Shown one piece after another: positions 26,961 through 35,518 of a DNA stretch of 64,000 bases; positions within the stretch are counted from its first letter, which is position 1; each line of letters starts with the position of its first letter. Position numbers and translations under genes: made by a program. The DNA is taken from NCBI GenBank assembly GCA_947494965.1, contig CANLWV010000007.1, forward strand, positions 1 to 64,000. Direction: 5' to 3'. Below the pieces are notes generated by a model, which saw only the letters and a program-made list of their open reading frames with translations, ran no database searches and was not told the origin of the DNA. Source of the DNA: an uncultured Salinicoccus sp. GTDB lineage: Bacteria; Bacillota; Bacilli; Staphylococcales; Salinicoccaceae.

Positions 26961-28111
26961 TTGCCGCTAACACCTTCCTCCCTAAAAGATGCTGGCCTGT
27001 CCGAGAGGGCATCGTACCATTTGATGAGTATCCGCTCCTGCGTCTGCCAGTTCAATTCCTGCGCTACTGCCCGTCTGCCGTTCTCGCCCATCTGCCTTGC
27101 CGCTTCCGGGTTCTCCTTCAAATAGCGGAGCGCTGCTTTTATCGCGTCGTCATCTTCTGGATCGACGGCGATGCCACATGCGTACTTGTCGACGAATGCC
27201 TGCCATACGGGGAAGTCCGAGCAGATGATCGGCAGCCCGGCATTCATATACTCGAAGAATTTGGTCAGTTCCTTGTTGCGGTAGTGCTCTGTCTTCGGGA
27301 AGATCGCAAGGCCCGCCAGCCAGTGGCGCTCCAGGTACTTGTCTTCGATCCTCCCCTTTTCGACGAAGCTGTCGATGCCTTCTATATGGAGCCGTGACTT
27401 CCCTTCACCTGCCGTCTGGTACATCTCTTCAGCCAAGGCGCTGGGACATTTGCCGATGAAATGCACATCGAGGTCCGGGTCGATATTGGGCAATTTGGCG
27501 TGATAAAGGGCGCCGCGCACATGCGAGACGTTCCCCGTATACAGCACGCTGTCTTCAGCATGCCCTGAACGTTCATGGGCCAAAAAGCGCTCATTGACCA
27601 CCGGATAGTTCAATATCCATACACCATCCGGGTAGGCGTCCCTATAGTACTTTTCGGCCAGTGACACGCCCATGTCCTTTATAAAGAACTTTTCAAGGAA
27701 CTTGTAGCCGGCCGCCACCATTCTTTTGGCCGCACCGCTCAAGTAATCCTTCTGCATGATGCTCGTAATGTAGTCTTCATGGACATCATAGACGACTGCA
27801 CTGCCCGTCTTCCTGAGCAGCCAACCTGCAGGCAGGAGCTCGGGGTCATGAAACGTGTAGATGTCGGCATCGATGGCCTTTGCCTTCCTATAGGCGTCAA
27901 CTGTGCCGAAAACCATGCGTGACAGCCGGCTCTTGTATGTGCGGAGCGGCACATGCTCAATCGGTGCCGGGCGCACGCTGCCATTCGGATCGCGCCGCGC
28001 TATCAGCGTAACATCAAAGCCCGCCTCCTGGAGCGAACGGCACTGCTTATGGTAGATCCTCGGATCATAGGGATGGTGGACCGTCGTCATATGTACAGCT
28101 TTCTTCTTCAT
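26957..28111 (-). CDS. GT4-like glycosyltransferase
   Basis: A 384-residue GT-B protein. The N-terminal lobe has HHPYDPRIYHKQCRSL and TFHDPELLPAGW, and the C-terminal lobe has ELTKFFEYMNAGLPIICSDF, which is the nucleotide-sugar binding signature. AGGAG lies 7 bases before the ATG. Likely transfers a sugar early in polymer assembly; donor and linkage cannot be told. Confidence 0.85.
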   Translation of the reverse strand: MKKKAVHMTTVHHPYDPRIYHKQCRSLQEAGFDVTLIARRDPNGSVRPAPIEHVPLRTYKSRLSRMVFGTVDAYRKAKAIDADIYTFHDPELLPAGWLLRKTGSAVVYDVHEDYITSIMQKDYLSGAAKRMVAAGYKFLEKFFIKDMGVSLAEKYYRDAYPDGVWILNYPVVNERFLAHERSGHAEDSVLYTGNVSHVRGALYHAKLPNIDPDLDVHFIGKCPSALAEEMYQTAGEGKSRLHIEGIDSFVEKGRIEDKYLERHWLAGLAIFPKTEHYRNKELTKFFEYMNAGLPIICSDFPVWQAFVDKYACGIAVDPEDDDAIKAALRYLKENPEAARQMGENGRRAVAQELNWQTQERILIKWYDALSDRPASFREEGVSGK

Positions 28112-28134
28112 GTCATTTCTCCTACTCCTCTAGA

Positions 28135-29247
28135 TTACTGGCGGGCGACGCCAAGAAACATCTCTTCGTATTGGCGCACGATCGCGTCCGCCCGAAACGC
28201 TTCAGCACGCGCACGCCCTTGTCGGATGCGCGCTTCACGCTCAGCGTCATCCAGTGTCAGTACAGCATGCATCGCGTTTGCCAGAGCCGCGGGGTCTCCC
28301 ATGGGGCACATCGTCCCATAACGACCGTCTTCCAGCACTTCCCGCGCACCGGGATGCGCTTTTGTCGAGACGACCGGGGTGCCTGCGGCCAACGCCTCCG
28401 CCAATACATGGCCGAATCCTTCCTTCTGCGACGACAGGACGAACAGGTCAGCGCGGGCAAAATAGGCATACGGATTCGGCTGAAAGCCGAGGAAGTGCAC
28501 CGATCCATGCACGCCCAGCTCTAAAGCCAACGCTTTCAGCGAGGCTTCCTCTCCTCCCGCGCCGAGGATTACCAGAATGGCACGAGGCTCTTTTTCCTTC
28601 ACCTTACAAAACGCCCGCAGCAGTGTCGCATGGTCTTTATCGGGATGGAGCCGACCTGCTGTGACGATTACCTTATGGCTTTTATCAAAAAGACCTGGCG
28701 GTACATCATCGCGGAGTGCTGCACGGCGTATGCCTACGATATCTACCGGGTTGTATATGACGTCGATCTTGTGGTTAGGTACGCCGTAGCGTGCGATGAT
28801 GTTGTCTTTGACCCCTTTGGACAACGCAATGACCCTCGATGCACGGCGATATAGCCCGCCTACTGCTCTTAACTTTAAGTTCTCCTGTCTGCTGCCGCCG
28901 AGGAACGCCGCTTCCCGCACTACATTCCTTGCCCCGGTGCCCGATAATACAGTCGCGAGTATCGCCACGATATTATAGTTCGGGATGGTGCTGAAGACGA
29001 TGTCCGGCCGCTCGTTTCTGAGCACTTTAGAAAGCTGCATCACAGCGTGCCGCAACCGCTTCGTTTCGAGCTTCAAAAACTTCACGCCAGGATCCAGATG
29101 GGCCTCGTACCCACCATCATAGTTTAGTGTCACCAGCACAGGTTCGAATTTTTCCCTATCCATATTATTGATGATGTTGAGCATGGTTCTTGCTGCACCA
29201 CCACCGCCCAACTCATATATGAAGCATACTATCTTCTTTCTTTCCAT
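28135..29247 (-). CDS. GT4 family glycosyltransferase
   Basis: A 370-residue GT-B enzyme with a glycine-rich acceptor loop (ELGGGGAART), TAGRLHPDKDH at the start of the C-lobe, and SSQKEGFGHVLAEALAAGTPVV, the EX7E-type donor site. It is the first gene after the promoter at 29285-29314, so it probably heads the leftward polymer operon. The SD is weak. Confidence 0.87.
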   Translation of the reverse strand: MERKKIVCFIYELGGGGAARTMLNIINNMDREKFEPVLVTLNYDGGYEAHLDPGVKFLKLETKRLRHAVMQLSKVLRNERPDIVFSTIPNYNIVAILATVLSGTGARNVVREAAFLGGSRQENLKLRAVGGLYRRASRVIALSKGVKDNIIARYGVPNHKIDVIYNPVDIVGIRRAALRDDVPPGLFDKSHKVIVTAGRLHPDKDHATLLRAFCKVKEKEPRAILVILGAGGEEASLKALALELGVHGSVHFLGFQPNPYAYFARADLFVLSSQKEGFGHVLAEALAAGTPVVSTKAHPGAREVLEDGRYGTMCPMGDPAALANAMHAVLTLDDAEREARIRQGRARAEAFRADAIVRQYEEMFLGVARQ

Positions 29248-29284
29248 GCCCGCTCAGCCTTCCCGTACATTCAATCAAAAGTGT

Positions 29285-29314
29285 ATTATATCACTTCCGT
29301 TGCGATAAACTCAA
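29285..29314 (-). promoter_or_regulatory. Sigma-A-type promoter of the leftward polymer operon
   Basis: On the minus strand TTGAGT (29309-29314) and TATAAT (29285-29290) are separated by 18 bases, 38 bases upstream of the GT4 start. It lies between the stop of the UDP-glucose dehydrogenase gene and the first glycosyltransferase gene, and is the best promoter seen for the long leftward series. Confidence 0.65.
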
Positions 29315-29326
29315 TCCCTTATACAT

Positions 29327-30658
29327 CTATTCAATAGGATGTACCCCTTCTCTTGGTTTGACGGAGGGCCGTCCGATGGAATGGTATTCTATCCCCTCAC
29401 CCTCGACTTCCGCCAAGGTGAAGCAGTTCCGTCCATCAAAGATGACTGGTGCCGCCATCAGTTTCTTGTAGGTATCGAGCGGCAATTCCTTGATGGCAGG
29501 CCATTCTGTCAGGATGATGGCAATATCCGCCCCATCCAGGGCCGTCTCAATCTGATCCGTGAAATGGATGGCCCCGGACAGCTGGGCCCGCGCATTCTTC
29601 AAGGCAGCCGGGTCATAGGCCCGCACTTCAGCCCCTTCCTCAATCAGCTTTTCCGTCACGGAAATGGACGGCGCTTCCCTGATGTCATCGGTGCCCGGCT
29701 TGAAGGCCAATCCAAGCACCGCCACTTTCAATCCCTTCAGTGATTTGAACCTAGACTGAATCTTGTCGACGATGATGACCCGCTGGCGCTCATTGGAGTC
29801 GACAACGTTCTCAAGGATCGGCATATCGTAATCGACCGCCCCGGCAATCGAGATGATGGCCCGCGTATCTTTCGGGAAACAGGAGCCGCCGTAGCCGATG
29901 CCGGCATTAAGGAAGGCGTTGCCGATCCGCCGGTCCATCCCCATGCCTTCTGCGACATGGTCGATATTCGCTCCAATCCGTTCGGACAGGTTGGCCATTT
30001 CATTGATGAAGCTGATTTTTGCCGCCAGAAATGCATTGGAGGCATATTTGATCATCTCGGCACTCCTCAAGTCCGTCCTGACGATCGGCAGATCGAAGCC
30101 TTCATTGATGTCTGCCACGATGTCCAACGCCGCTTCATCATCGGATCCGATCACTATGCGGTCGCCGTTGAAGGTGTCATGGACTGCAGAACCTTGACGC
30201 AGGAATTCGGGGTTCGATACCATCCGGATACGCACGTCTTTTCGGAGGTTCGCCTCTATTTCCTGCTTGATCCATTCATTCGTGCCGACCGGCACTGTAC
30301 TTTTGGTGACGATCACCGCATCTTCCCTGAGATGCTCGGCGAGTGAAGCGCAGACTTCCTTGACATAGGTCAAGTCGGCTGAGCCATCCGCCGCCTGCGG
30401 CGTACCGACTGCGATATAGATGACTGCCTTGCCACGTAGGCCTGCTTCGTAGTCCGCTGTGAAATCGATTGAGCCGTTGTCGATATTCTTCTTGAGCAAC
30501 TCTTCAAGCCCCGCCTCATAGATCGGGCTGATGCCCCTCTGCAACCCCTCGACCTTCGCTTCATCGAGATCGATGCAAGTTACCTTGTTTCCCACTTCTG
30601 CTAGGCAGACGCCGGTTACGAGTCCGACATAACCAGTCCCTATCACTGAAATATCCAT
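29327..30658 (-). CDS. ugd: UDP-glucose 6-dehydrogenase (TuaD/Ugd type)
   Basis: Oxidises UDP-glucose to UDP-glucuronate with two NAD+. The 443 residues begin with the Rossmann motif VIGTGYVGLVTG; later come STVPVGTN, NPEFLRQGSAVHDT and the catalytic cysteine in GYGGSCFPKD, then GLAFKPGTDDIREAPS. All mark the UDP-glucose branch of the family. AAGGAG lies 11 bases before the ATG. Its substrate can come from GalU at 52267-53160. In the locus it supplies the acidic sugar expected for a teichuronic or teichuronopeptide-like polymer. Divergent from the second dehydrogenase. Confidence 0.9.
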   Translation of the reverse strand: MDISVIGTGYVGLVTGVCLAEVGNKVTCIDLDEAKVEGLQRGISPIYEAGLEELLKKNIDNGSIDFTADYEAGLRGKAVIYIAVGTPQAADGSADLTYVKEVCASLAEHLREDAVIVTKSTVPVGTNEWIKQEIEANLRKDVRIRMVSNPEFLRQGSAVHDTFNGDRIVIGSDDEAALDIVADINEGFDLPIVRTDLRSAEMIKYASNAFLAAKISFINEMANLSERIGANIDHVAEGMGMDRRIGNAFLNAGIGYGGSCFPKDTRAIISIAGAVDYDMPILENVVDSNERQRVIIVDKIQSRFKSLKGLKVAVLGLAFKPGTDDIREAPSISVTEKLIEEGAEVRAYDPAALKNARAQLSGAIHFTDQIETALDGADIAIILTEWPAIKELPLDTYKKLMAAPVIFDGRNCFTLAEVEGEGIEYHSIGRPSVKPREGVHPIE

Positions 30659-30981
30659 TTTATGGTTAGCTCCTTATTCATACGGCATCCAGATGCCGCA
30701 CTGAAGTTTTGCTTTTCCTCTATATCCACCAGCATGCACCCGGCCAAAATAACGCTCCGAATGACGCCTGGCTCCGATTGTAGAAAATTTATTTTTTGAT
30801 ATGATTCACTTGACTAGTTTATCATATGCCATACATTTTTCCATTTTTTGCGGCGAAAAAGTGCATTAAAGTCCCAGAGAATGTATAATTGACTACAATT
30901 ATACCGATGCCATCCTGAAATCGCGATATGATTGACGGTGGCGTCATAATAACTACACATATAAAGGAAGATAAACCCACC
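30659..30981. promoter_or_regulatory. Divergent control region between the two sugar dehydrogenases
   Basis: A 323-base gap without a gene. It holds a perfect 8-bp inverted repeat TATAATTG/CAATTATA with a 4-base centre at 30884-30903, so a TATAAT -10-like box is present on both strands in one palindrome. A second perfect repeat, CGGCATC/GATGCCG, lies at 30683-30698 in the leader of the leftward gene, and ATATGAT/ATCATAT copies lie near 30800-30830. No good -35 partner is seen for the central boxes. Confidence 0.45.
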
Positions 30982-32295
30982 ATGGAACTATTCGAAAACC
31001 TCCGAAGCAAAAAAGACAAACTTGCGGTCGTGGGCCTCGGCTACGTCGGCTTGCCCATCGCCGTTGAATTCGCCAAGAAATACGATGTCCTGGGATTCGA
31101 TCTGAACGAACAGAAATTGGATCAGTACAGAAGCGGTCATGACGTGACTGAGGAAGTGGGTGACGATGCGCTTAAGGCGAGCACCATGACATTCACAAGC
31201 GATGAAGCGGACCTGAAAGACTGCCGCTTCCACGTCATCGCGGTACCGACGCCGATCAACACCGACAAGACGCCGAACCTCGGCCCGGTCATCGGCGCAA
31301 GTGAAGCCGTCGGACGCAACCTCACCAAAGGCTCCATCGTCGTATATGAATCGACGGTCTATCCGGGGACGACCGAGGAAATCTGCATCCCCATACTCGA
31401 GCAGGAATCCGGCCTCAAATTCGGCGAAGACTTCAAAGTGGGCTACTCGCCTGAGCGCATCAACCCGGGCGACAAGAAGAACACGCTGACGAGCATCATA
31501 AAAGTCGTCTCCGGTTCGGATGAAGCGGCCCTGCGCGAAATCTCCGCCATCTACGCCTCCATCATAGAAGCCGGCGTGCATGAAGCGGAATCCATCAAGG
31601 TGGCCGAAGCTGCAAAAGTCATCGAAAATTCCCAAAGGGACATCAACATCGCCTTCATGAATGAATTGTCGATGGTCTTCAACAAGATGGACATCAACAC
31701 CAAGGCCGTGCTGGAAGCGGCCGGCACCAAATGGAACTTCCTGAACTTCACCCCTGGCCTGGTCGGCGGCCACTGCATCGGTGTGGATCCCTACTACTTC
31801 ACCTACAAGGCGGAACAGCTCGGCTACCATTCGCAGATCATCCTCTCCGGCCGGATGATCAACGACGATATGGGCAAGTATATAGCCGGCAACATCATCA
31901 AAAAAATGATCAAGGCCAAGCAGGAGATCGATGGCTCCCGCGTGGCGATACTCGGCCTGACCTTCAAGGAGAATGTCGGCGATGTGCGCAACACTAAAGT
32001 CATCGACATCGTCGATGAACTGCGCGACTACGGTGTGGAAGTGCTCGTGCATGATCCCGCTGCCGATAAAAATGATGTGCTGCAGGAATTCGGCCTGCAT
32101 CTGAGTGAGGAGCAGGACCTTACGGATCTTGATTGCGTCGTACTCGCCGTACCGCATGACGCCTATCTCGACACTTTCGATTCCGACGCCTTGAAGTCGG
32201 CCTATAAGAGCGACAAAAGGGTGCTGGTCGACATTAAAGGTGTGCTGGACCGCGGGGCACTCGAATCAGCCGGGTACCTCTACTGGAGCCTCTAG
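30982..32295 (+). CDS. Nucleotide-sugar dehydrogenase, UDP-HexNAc type (TviB/WbpA-like)
   Basis: A 437-residue NAD-dependent dehydrogenase that should oxidise UDP-GlcNAc or UDP-GalNAc to the uronic acid. It has VVGLGYVGLPIA, VPTPIN, ESTVYPGTTEE, YSPERINPGD, and the catalytic-cysteine motif GGHCIGVDPYYF, which separates this branch from UDP-glucose dehydrogenases; then GLTFKENVGDVRNTK. The ATG at 30982 has AAGGAAG 11 bases upstream; an upstream in-frame ATG at 30928 has no SD. It gives the locus a second acidic sugar. Confidence 0.88.
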   Translation: MELFENLRSKKDKLAVVGLGYVGLPIAVEFAKKYDVLGFDLNEQKLDQYRSGHDVTEEVGDDALKASTMTFTSDEADLKDCRFHVIAVPTPINTDKTPNLGPVIGASEAVGRNLTKGSIVVYESTVYPGTTEEICIPILEQESGLKFGEDFKVGYSPERINPGDKKNTLTSIIKVVSGSDEAALREISAIYASIIEAGVHEAESIKVAEAAKVIENSQRDINIAFMNELSMVFNKMDINTKAVLEAAGTKWNFLNFTPGLVGGHCIGVDPYYFTYKAEQLGYHSQIILSGRMINDDMGKYIAGNIIKKMIKAKQEIDGSRVAILGLTFKENVGDVRNTKVIDIVDELRDYGVEVLVHDPAADKNDVLQEFGLHLSEEQDLTDLDCVVLAVPHDAYLDTFDSDALKSAYKSDKRVLVDIKGVLDRGALESAGYLYWSL

Positions 32296-32392
32296 GTGAT
32301 ATCGTGCAGATCTCTCACAACAGACTCCAACGCACGTCCAGCCAAATTGCGCCATTTTCGCCACTCTATAATAAAGCGGGTTTAATTAAATT

Positions 32393-33805
32393 ATGAAAAG
32401 AAAAATTTTTTACGGTATCCTCATCGTGCTGCTGGTAGCACTTGTCGTGATCGGCGTCTATATCTACAACCTTTTCAATTCATTCGAAAAGGGGGTTTCG
32501 GAATCATTCGAAGCCACCGAGCGCGACCGTTCAGAACTGCGTCTGGATGACATCGACCCTTCCCTGGACAGCTTTACAGTCCTGATACTCGGCATCGACG
32601 AGAACGAGACGCGCAAAGAAAAAGGAAATCTTGATTCACAGGATTTCCGCACCGATACGATGATTCTAGCCACTTTCGATAAAGATCAGGAAGAAGTGAA
32701 GCTTGTCAGCATTCCCCGGGATACACTGACATATCTTCCGGAAGAGAATTATTTCGATAAGATTACACATGCCCACCGCGAAAGCGGGCCGGACGGTTCG
32801 ATGAGCGCGGTCGAATCGTTGTTGAATGTGCCGGTCGACTTTTATGTCCGTGCCAACATGACTGCTGTCGTCGATATCGTCGATGCACTGGACGGTGTGG
32901 AGTTCGATGTGCCATTTGATATGGAAGTATCCAGCCAGACCGACCGTGGGCCGGACGTCGTCGTCGAAGAAGGCGAACAGACCCTAAGCGGCGCAGAAGC
33001 GCTCGCCGTCGTCAGAAGCCGTGATATCGACAGCGACTTGGGCCGCGGCCAGCGCCAATTGGAGCTGGTCCAGGCGATCCTGTCCAAGGCCAAATCGACG
33101 GGCGCCCTCTCAAAGCTTGACGAACTGATAGAAGTCGTCGCAGATAATACAAAGCACAATATGGAGTCGAAGACGATCCGCAGCCTCGCTGCCTACTACT
33201 CCTTCAACGACATCAACTTCAACACGACCCAGATCAAAGGCAGCGACTTCTGGTTCCAGCAGAACGGCGCCTACTTCTACTGGGCCAATGAAGAGCATCT
33301 GTACCGCATTTCAGAAACCTTGAGGGAAGTGCTGGGCCTTGAAGCGCCTGATCCATACGACCTGATCAACATCCGCCTATCTGACGTCATCGTGCCCTAC
33401 CGGTTCATCGAAGGCACTGAGCTTGAAGACTACCAGCCGGCAGAGCCACCCTACTTCATGCGGGACGGTTATGACAGCCAGATCGGCAATGGCTTCAATA
33501 TGGAAGAAGGTCAAGATGAAGAATCTGTTGAAGAGCCTGATAGGGATATGAATCCGGAATTCACCGATGAGGAGCCGACTACAGAGCAGCCATCCGTAGA
33601 AAACGGCACCATGCCTCAATATGAAGAAAGTACACAAGAACCGTACTACGAGGAAGAGACGCAGGAACCGTATCAGGAAGATGCGGCCCCATACTACGAG
33701 GAAGAAACACAGGAACCTTATTATAAGGAAAATACACAAGAACCTTACCAAGCACCATACTATGAGGAGAACACACAGGAAACCCCTTCATATGATGGGG
33801 TCTAG
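32393..33805 (+). CDS. LytR-CpsA-Psr (LCP) family wall-polymer ligase with acidic repeat tail
   Basis: Transfers lipid-linked glycopolymer to peptidoglycan outside the membrane. An N-terminal membrane helix (about 5-27) is followed by the LCP domain: LILGIDENE, FRTDTMILA, SIPRDTLTY, DGVEFDV, ALAVVRSRDIDSDLGR and RQ, with the conserved arginines and aspartates in place. Beyond residue 340 the protein has a tail rich in Glu, Thr, Gln, Pro and Tyr, with repeats of the form EETQEPYYEE or variants. First gene of a rightward operon with DUF2538 and GNAT genes. A TATAAT at 32367-32372 could be its -10 box, but the -35 is poor. Confidence 0.88.
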   Translation: MKRKIFYGILIVLLVALVVIGVYIYNLFNSFEKGVSESFEATERDRSELRLDDIDPSLDSFTVLILGIDENETRKEKGNLDSQDFRTDTMILATFDKDQEEVKLVSIPRDTLTYLPEENYFDKITHAHRESGPDGSMSAVESLLNVPVDFYVRANMTAVVDIVDALDGVEFDVPFDMEVSSQTDRGPDVVVEEGEQTLSGAEALAVVRSRDIDSDLGRGQRQLELVQAILSKAKSTGALSKLDELIEVVADNTKHNMESKTIRSLAAYYSFNDINFNTTQIKGSDFWFQQNGAYFYWANEEHLYRISETLREVLGLEAPDPYDLINIRLSDVIVPYRFIEGTELEDYQPAEPPYFMRDGYDSQIGNGFNMEEGQDEESVEEPDRDMNPEFTDEEPTTEQPSVENGTMPQYEESTQEPYYEEETQEPYQEDAAPYYEEETQEPYYKENTQEPYQAPYYEENTQETPSYDGV

Positions 33806-33816
33806 GAGGGATGATG

Positions 33817-34284
33817 ATGCGCAGAACTTACGATAAGGAGACGAACATCAATGAAATGTTCGACTACCTGGAAGAGCAGATAAAGCGCAGCGGAGAAGCA
33901 CAGCCGGAGGATAGGTATTTTTATCAGAACCATGACCATAAGGAGATGTATCTGTCGATAAAGGGCTATTTTGCAGAGTCCGAATCCAATGCCGAGGTGG
34001 ATGCGGCGTGCTACATGATCGCGCTGCCTGAGATATACAAGCAGATCAACATATTCGAACTCACCTTCCCGATGGACTGGATCCGCGGGGAAGACGGCAG
34101 ATTGTCCCAATCCTTCAAAAATCTGCGCCCCCATATCCAGTATCTGGCCTTGGCCGCTGCTGAGGCGAGCGGGTTCAAGTTCAATACCCCTCCAGCACTC
34201 TCCCTTGGCCTGGAATACTGGAATCTCGAGCAGATGCAGGTGTTTTGGCAGTTCACTGCCATCAGAAGAAAAAATGCGATGTAA
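33817..34284 (+). CDS. DUF2538 family protein
   Basis: A 155-residue soluble protein resembling the staphylococcal DUF2538 family: an N-terminal YDKETNINEMFDYLEEQI segment, ACYMIALPEIYKQIN, and C-terminal YWNLEQMQVFWQFTAIRRK. Function is unknown. Three ATGs follow AGGAGGG; the third (33817) has the right spacing of 7 bases. Co-transcribed with the LCP gene, which ends 11 bases upstream. Confidence 0.75.
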   Translation: MRRTYDKETNINEMFDYLEEQIKRSGEAQPEDRYFYQNHDHKEMYLSIKGYFAESESNAEVDAACYMIALPEIYKQINIFELTFPMDWIRGEDGRLSQSFKNLRPHIQYLALAAAEASGFKFNTPPALSLGLEYWNLEQMQVFWQFTAIRRKNAM

Positions 34285-34295
34285 GGAGGATGTTG

Positions 34296-34718
34296 ATGGA
34301 AATAAAAGTGGCGGACAGCCAAAAGATGTACGACCAATGCCTCGAAATCCGTAAGCGCGTCTTCGTCGAAGAACAGAATGTGCCGATGGACCGGGAAATA
34401 GACGAGTATGAAGACACCTCGACACATATCCTGCTGACCACTGATACACCCGTCGGCACCGTCAGATACCGCCCGGTAGGCGACGGAACGATCAAAGTCG
34501 AACGCATGGCCGTACTGCCTGAAGCACGCGGGTTGAAACACGGCCGGGAGCTGATGGCTTTCGTCCATAAGCACGCACGGGAAGCGGGCTACGTCAAAGC
34601 GAGGCTCGGCGCGCAGGTCCATGCCGCCGATTTCTACAGGAACCTCGGCTATGAAGTGGCTTCAGAGGAATTCGAGGATGCGGGTATCCCGCACATATAT
34701 ATGGAACGCACACTGTAG
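34296..34718 (+). CDS. GNAT family N-acetyltransferase
   Basis: A 140-residue acetyltransferase. The acetyl-CoA binding stretch is KVERMAVLPEARGLKHGREL, followed by GAQVHAADFYRNLGY, typical of YitI/YjcF-like members. AAGGAGG lies 6 bases before the ATG at 34296; the upstream in-frame start lies inside the previous gene. Last gene of the LCP operon, followed by a terminator. The acceptor is unknown. Confidence 0.85.
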   Translation: MEIKVADSQKMYDQCLEIRKRVFVEEQNVPMDREIDEYEDTSTHILLTTDTPVGTVRYRPVGDGTIKVERMAVLPEARGLKHGRELMAFVHKHAREAGYVKARLGAQVHAADFYRNLGYEVASEEFEDAGIPHIYMERTL

Positions 34719-34727
34719 ACAAAATAA

Positions 34728-34757
34728 AATCCAAGGGAGACTCCCTTGGATTTTTTT
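34728..34757 (+). terminator. Terminator of the LCP-DUF2538-GNAT operon
   Basis: AATCCAAGGGAG and CTCCCTTGGATT form a tight stem, followed by a run of seven T residues, starting 10 bases past the GNAT stop codon. Confidence 0.85.
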
Positions 34758-34778
34758 ATATGCCATGTTTCCCGCATT

Positions 34779-34809
34779 AAAAAACCCTTTCCACGCGGGT
34801 GGAGAGGGT
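34779..34809 (-). terminator. Terminator of the marR-type gene
   Basis: On the minus strand ACCCTCTCCAC pairs with GTGGAAAGGGT, then TTTTTTAA follows. The stem begins inside the stop codon of the MarR-family gene. Confidence 0.85.
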
Positions 34810-35240
34810 CATTGAACTTGAATTTTACGTAAGGTATCCATCAATATGCGTTTTTCTTCATCATCCAACGCTTCCAAAACATGTTCACTGAGCTCACAGA
34901 TTGAAGGCTCCAATTCTGCCAATGCTTCGTTCCCTGCATCAGTCATTTCCAGATGGGACGCACGCATATCGTTCTCGTTGCGTCGTTTGACTATATAACC
35001 CTGGTCAACCAGAGTCTGGACGGCTCGTGAGACTGAAGTCTGTTCTTTCTTCAATCGGCCTATAATCGTTTTTTGTGTAAGTCCTGGCTCTTCTGAAACC
35101 ATCTCTACGATATAGAGCTGTTCCCTGGATAGAGTGCCCAGCTCGGTTTTGAATTCAGCCAAATGATCGATTTTTGCATTCAGCATAAAAATATATCTGC
35201 ACACATTCCGTATGTTTACATCATTTGTTGTTTCGCTCAT
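34809..35240 (-). CDS. MarR family transcriptional regulator
   Basis: A 143-residue winged-helix repressor candidate: LSREQLYIVEMV, the recognition region EEPGLTQKTIIGRLKKEQTSVSRAVQTLV, and the wing VKRRNENDMRASHLEMTDAG. Its promoter at 35283-35310 overlaps a TTGTGCACAA palindrome, so it probably represses itself. No obvious efflux or enzyme partner lies next to it. The ligand is unknown. Confidence 0.87.
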   Translation of the reverse strand: MSETTNDVNIRNVCRYIFMLNAKIDHLAEFKTELGTLSREQLYIVEMVSEEPGLTQKTIIGRLKKEQTSVSRAVQTLVDQGYIVKRRNENDMRASHLEMTDAGNEALAELEPSICELSEHVLEALDDEEKRILMDTLRKIQVQ

Positions 35241-35282
35241 ATTATCTGCCCGCCATTCCTAACATTTACTCAGACACTTACC

Positions 35283-35314
35283 ATTATACACAAAACTATG
35301 TTGTGCACAATATA
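35283..35314 (-). promoter_or_regulatory. Promoter and palindromic operator of the marR-type gene
   Basis: On the minus strand TTGTGC (35305-35310) and TATAAT (35283-35288) are 16 bases apart. The -35 is half of a perfect palindrome TTGTGCACAA (35301-35310) whose symmetry extends to 35297-35314 with one mismatched pair. TTGT/ACAA half-sites are typical of MarR operators. Confidence 0.65.
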
Positions 35315-35518
35315 ATTAGGTGAAAAAAGTCTCTGTATTCCTCAGTGACTGTGCCTGAGAAACGTGTATTTTGTGTTTCAACCCTATTGGCACTACAAGA
35401 GGCAAATGAATTGATGGTTCTGCTATACAATAATGCGAGCGCGGTTTATCCCAATACTTTTTCTGACATTTTTTAATACCCGAATATATGCATATTCATT
35501 CATTTATCGAAAAACTGG

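Noticed and set aside
30988-32157. 389-codon minus-strand frame
   Set aside because: Antisense shadow of the nucleotide-sugar dehydrogenase; produced by the GC-rich codon pattern.
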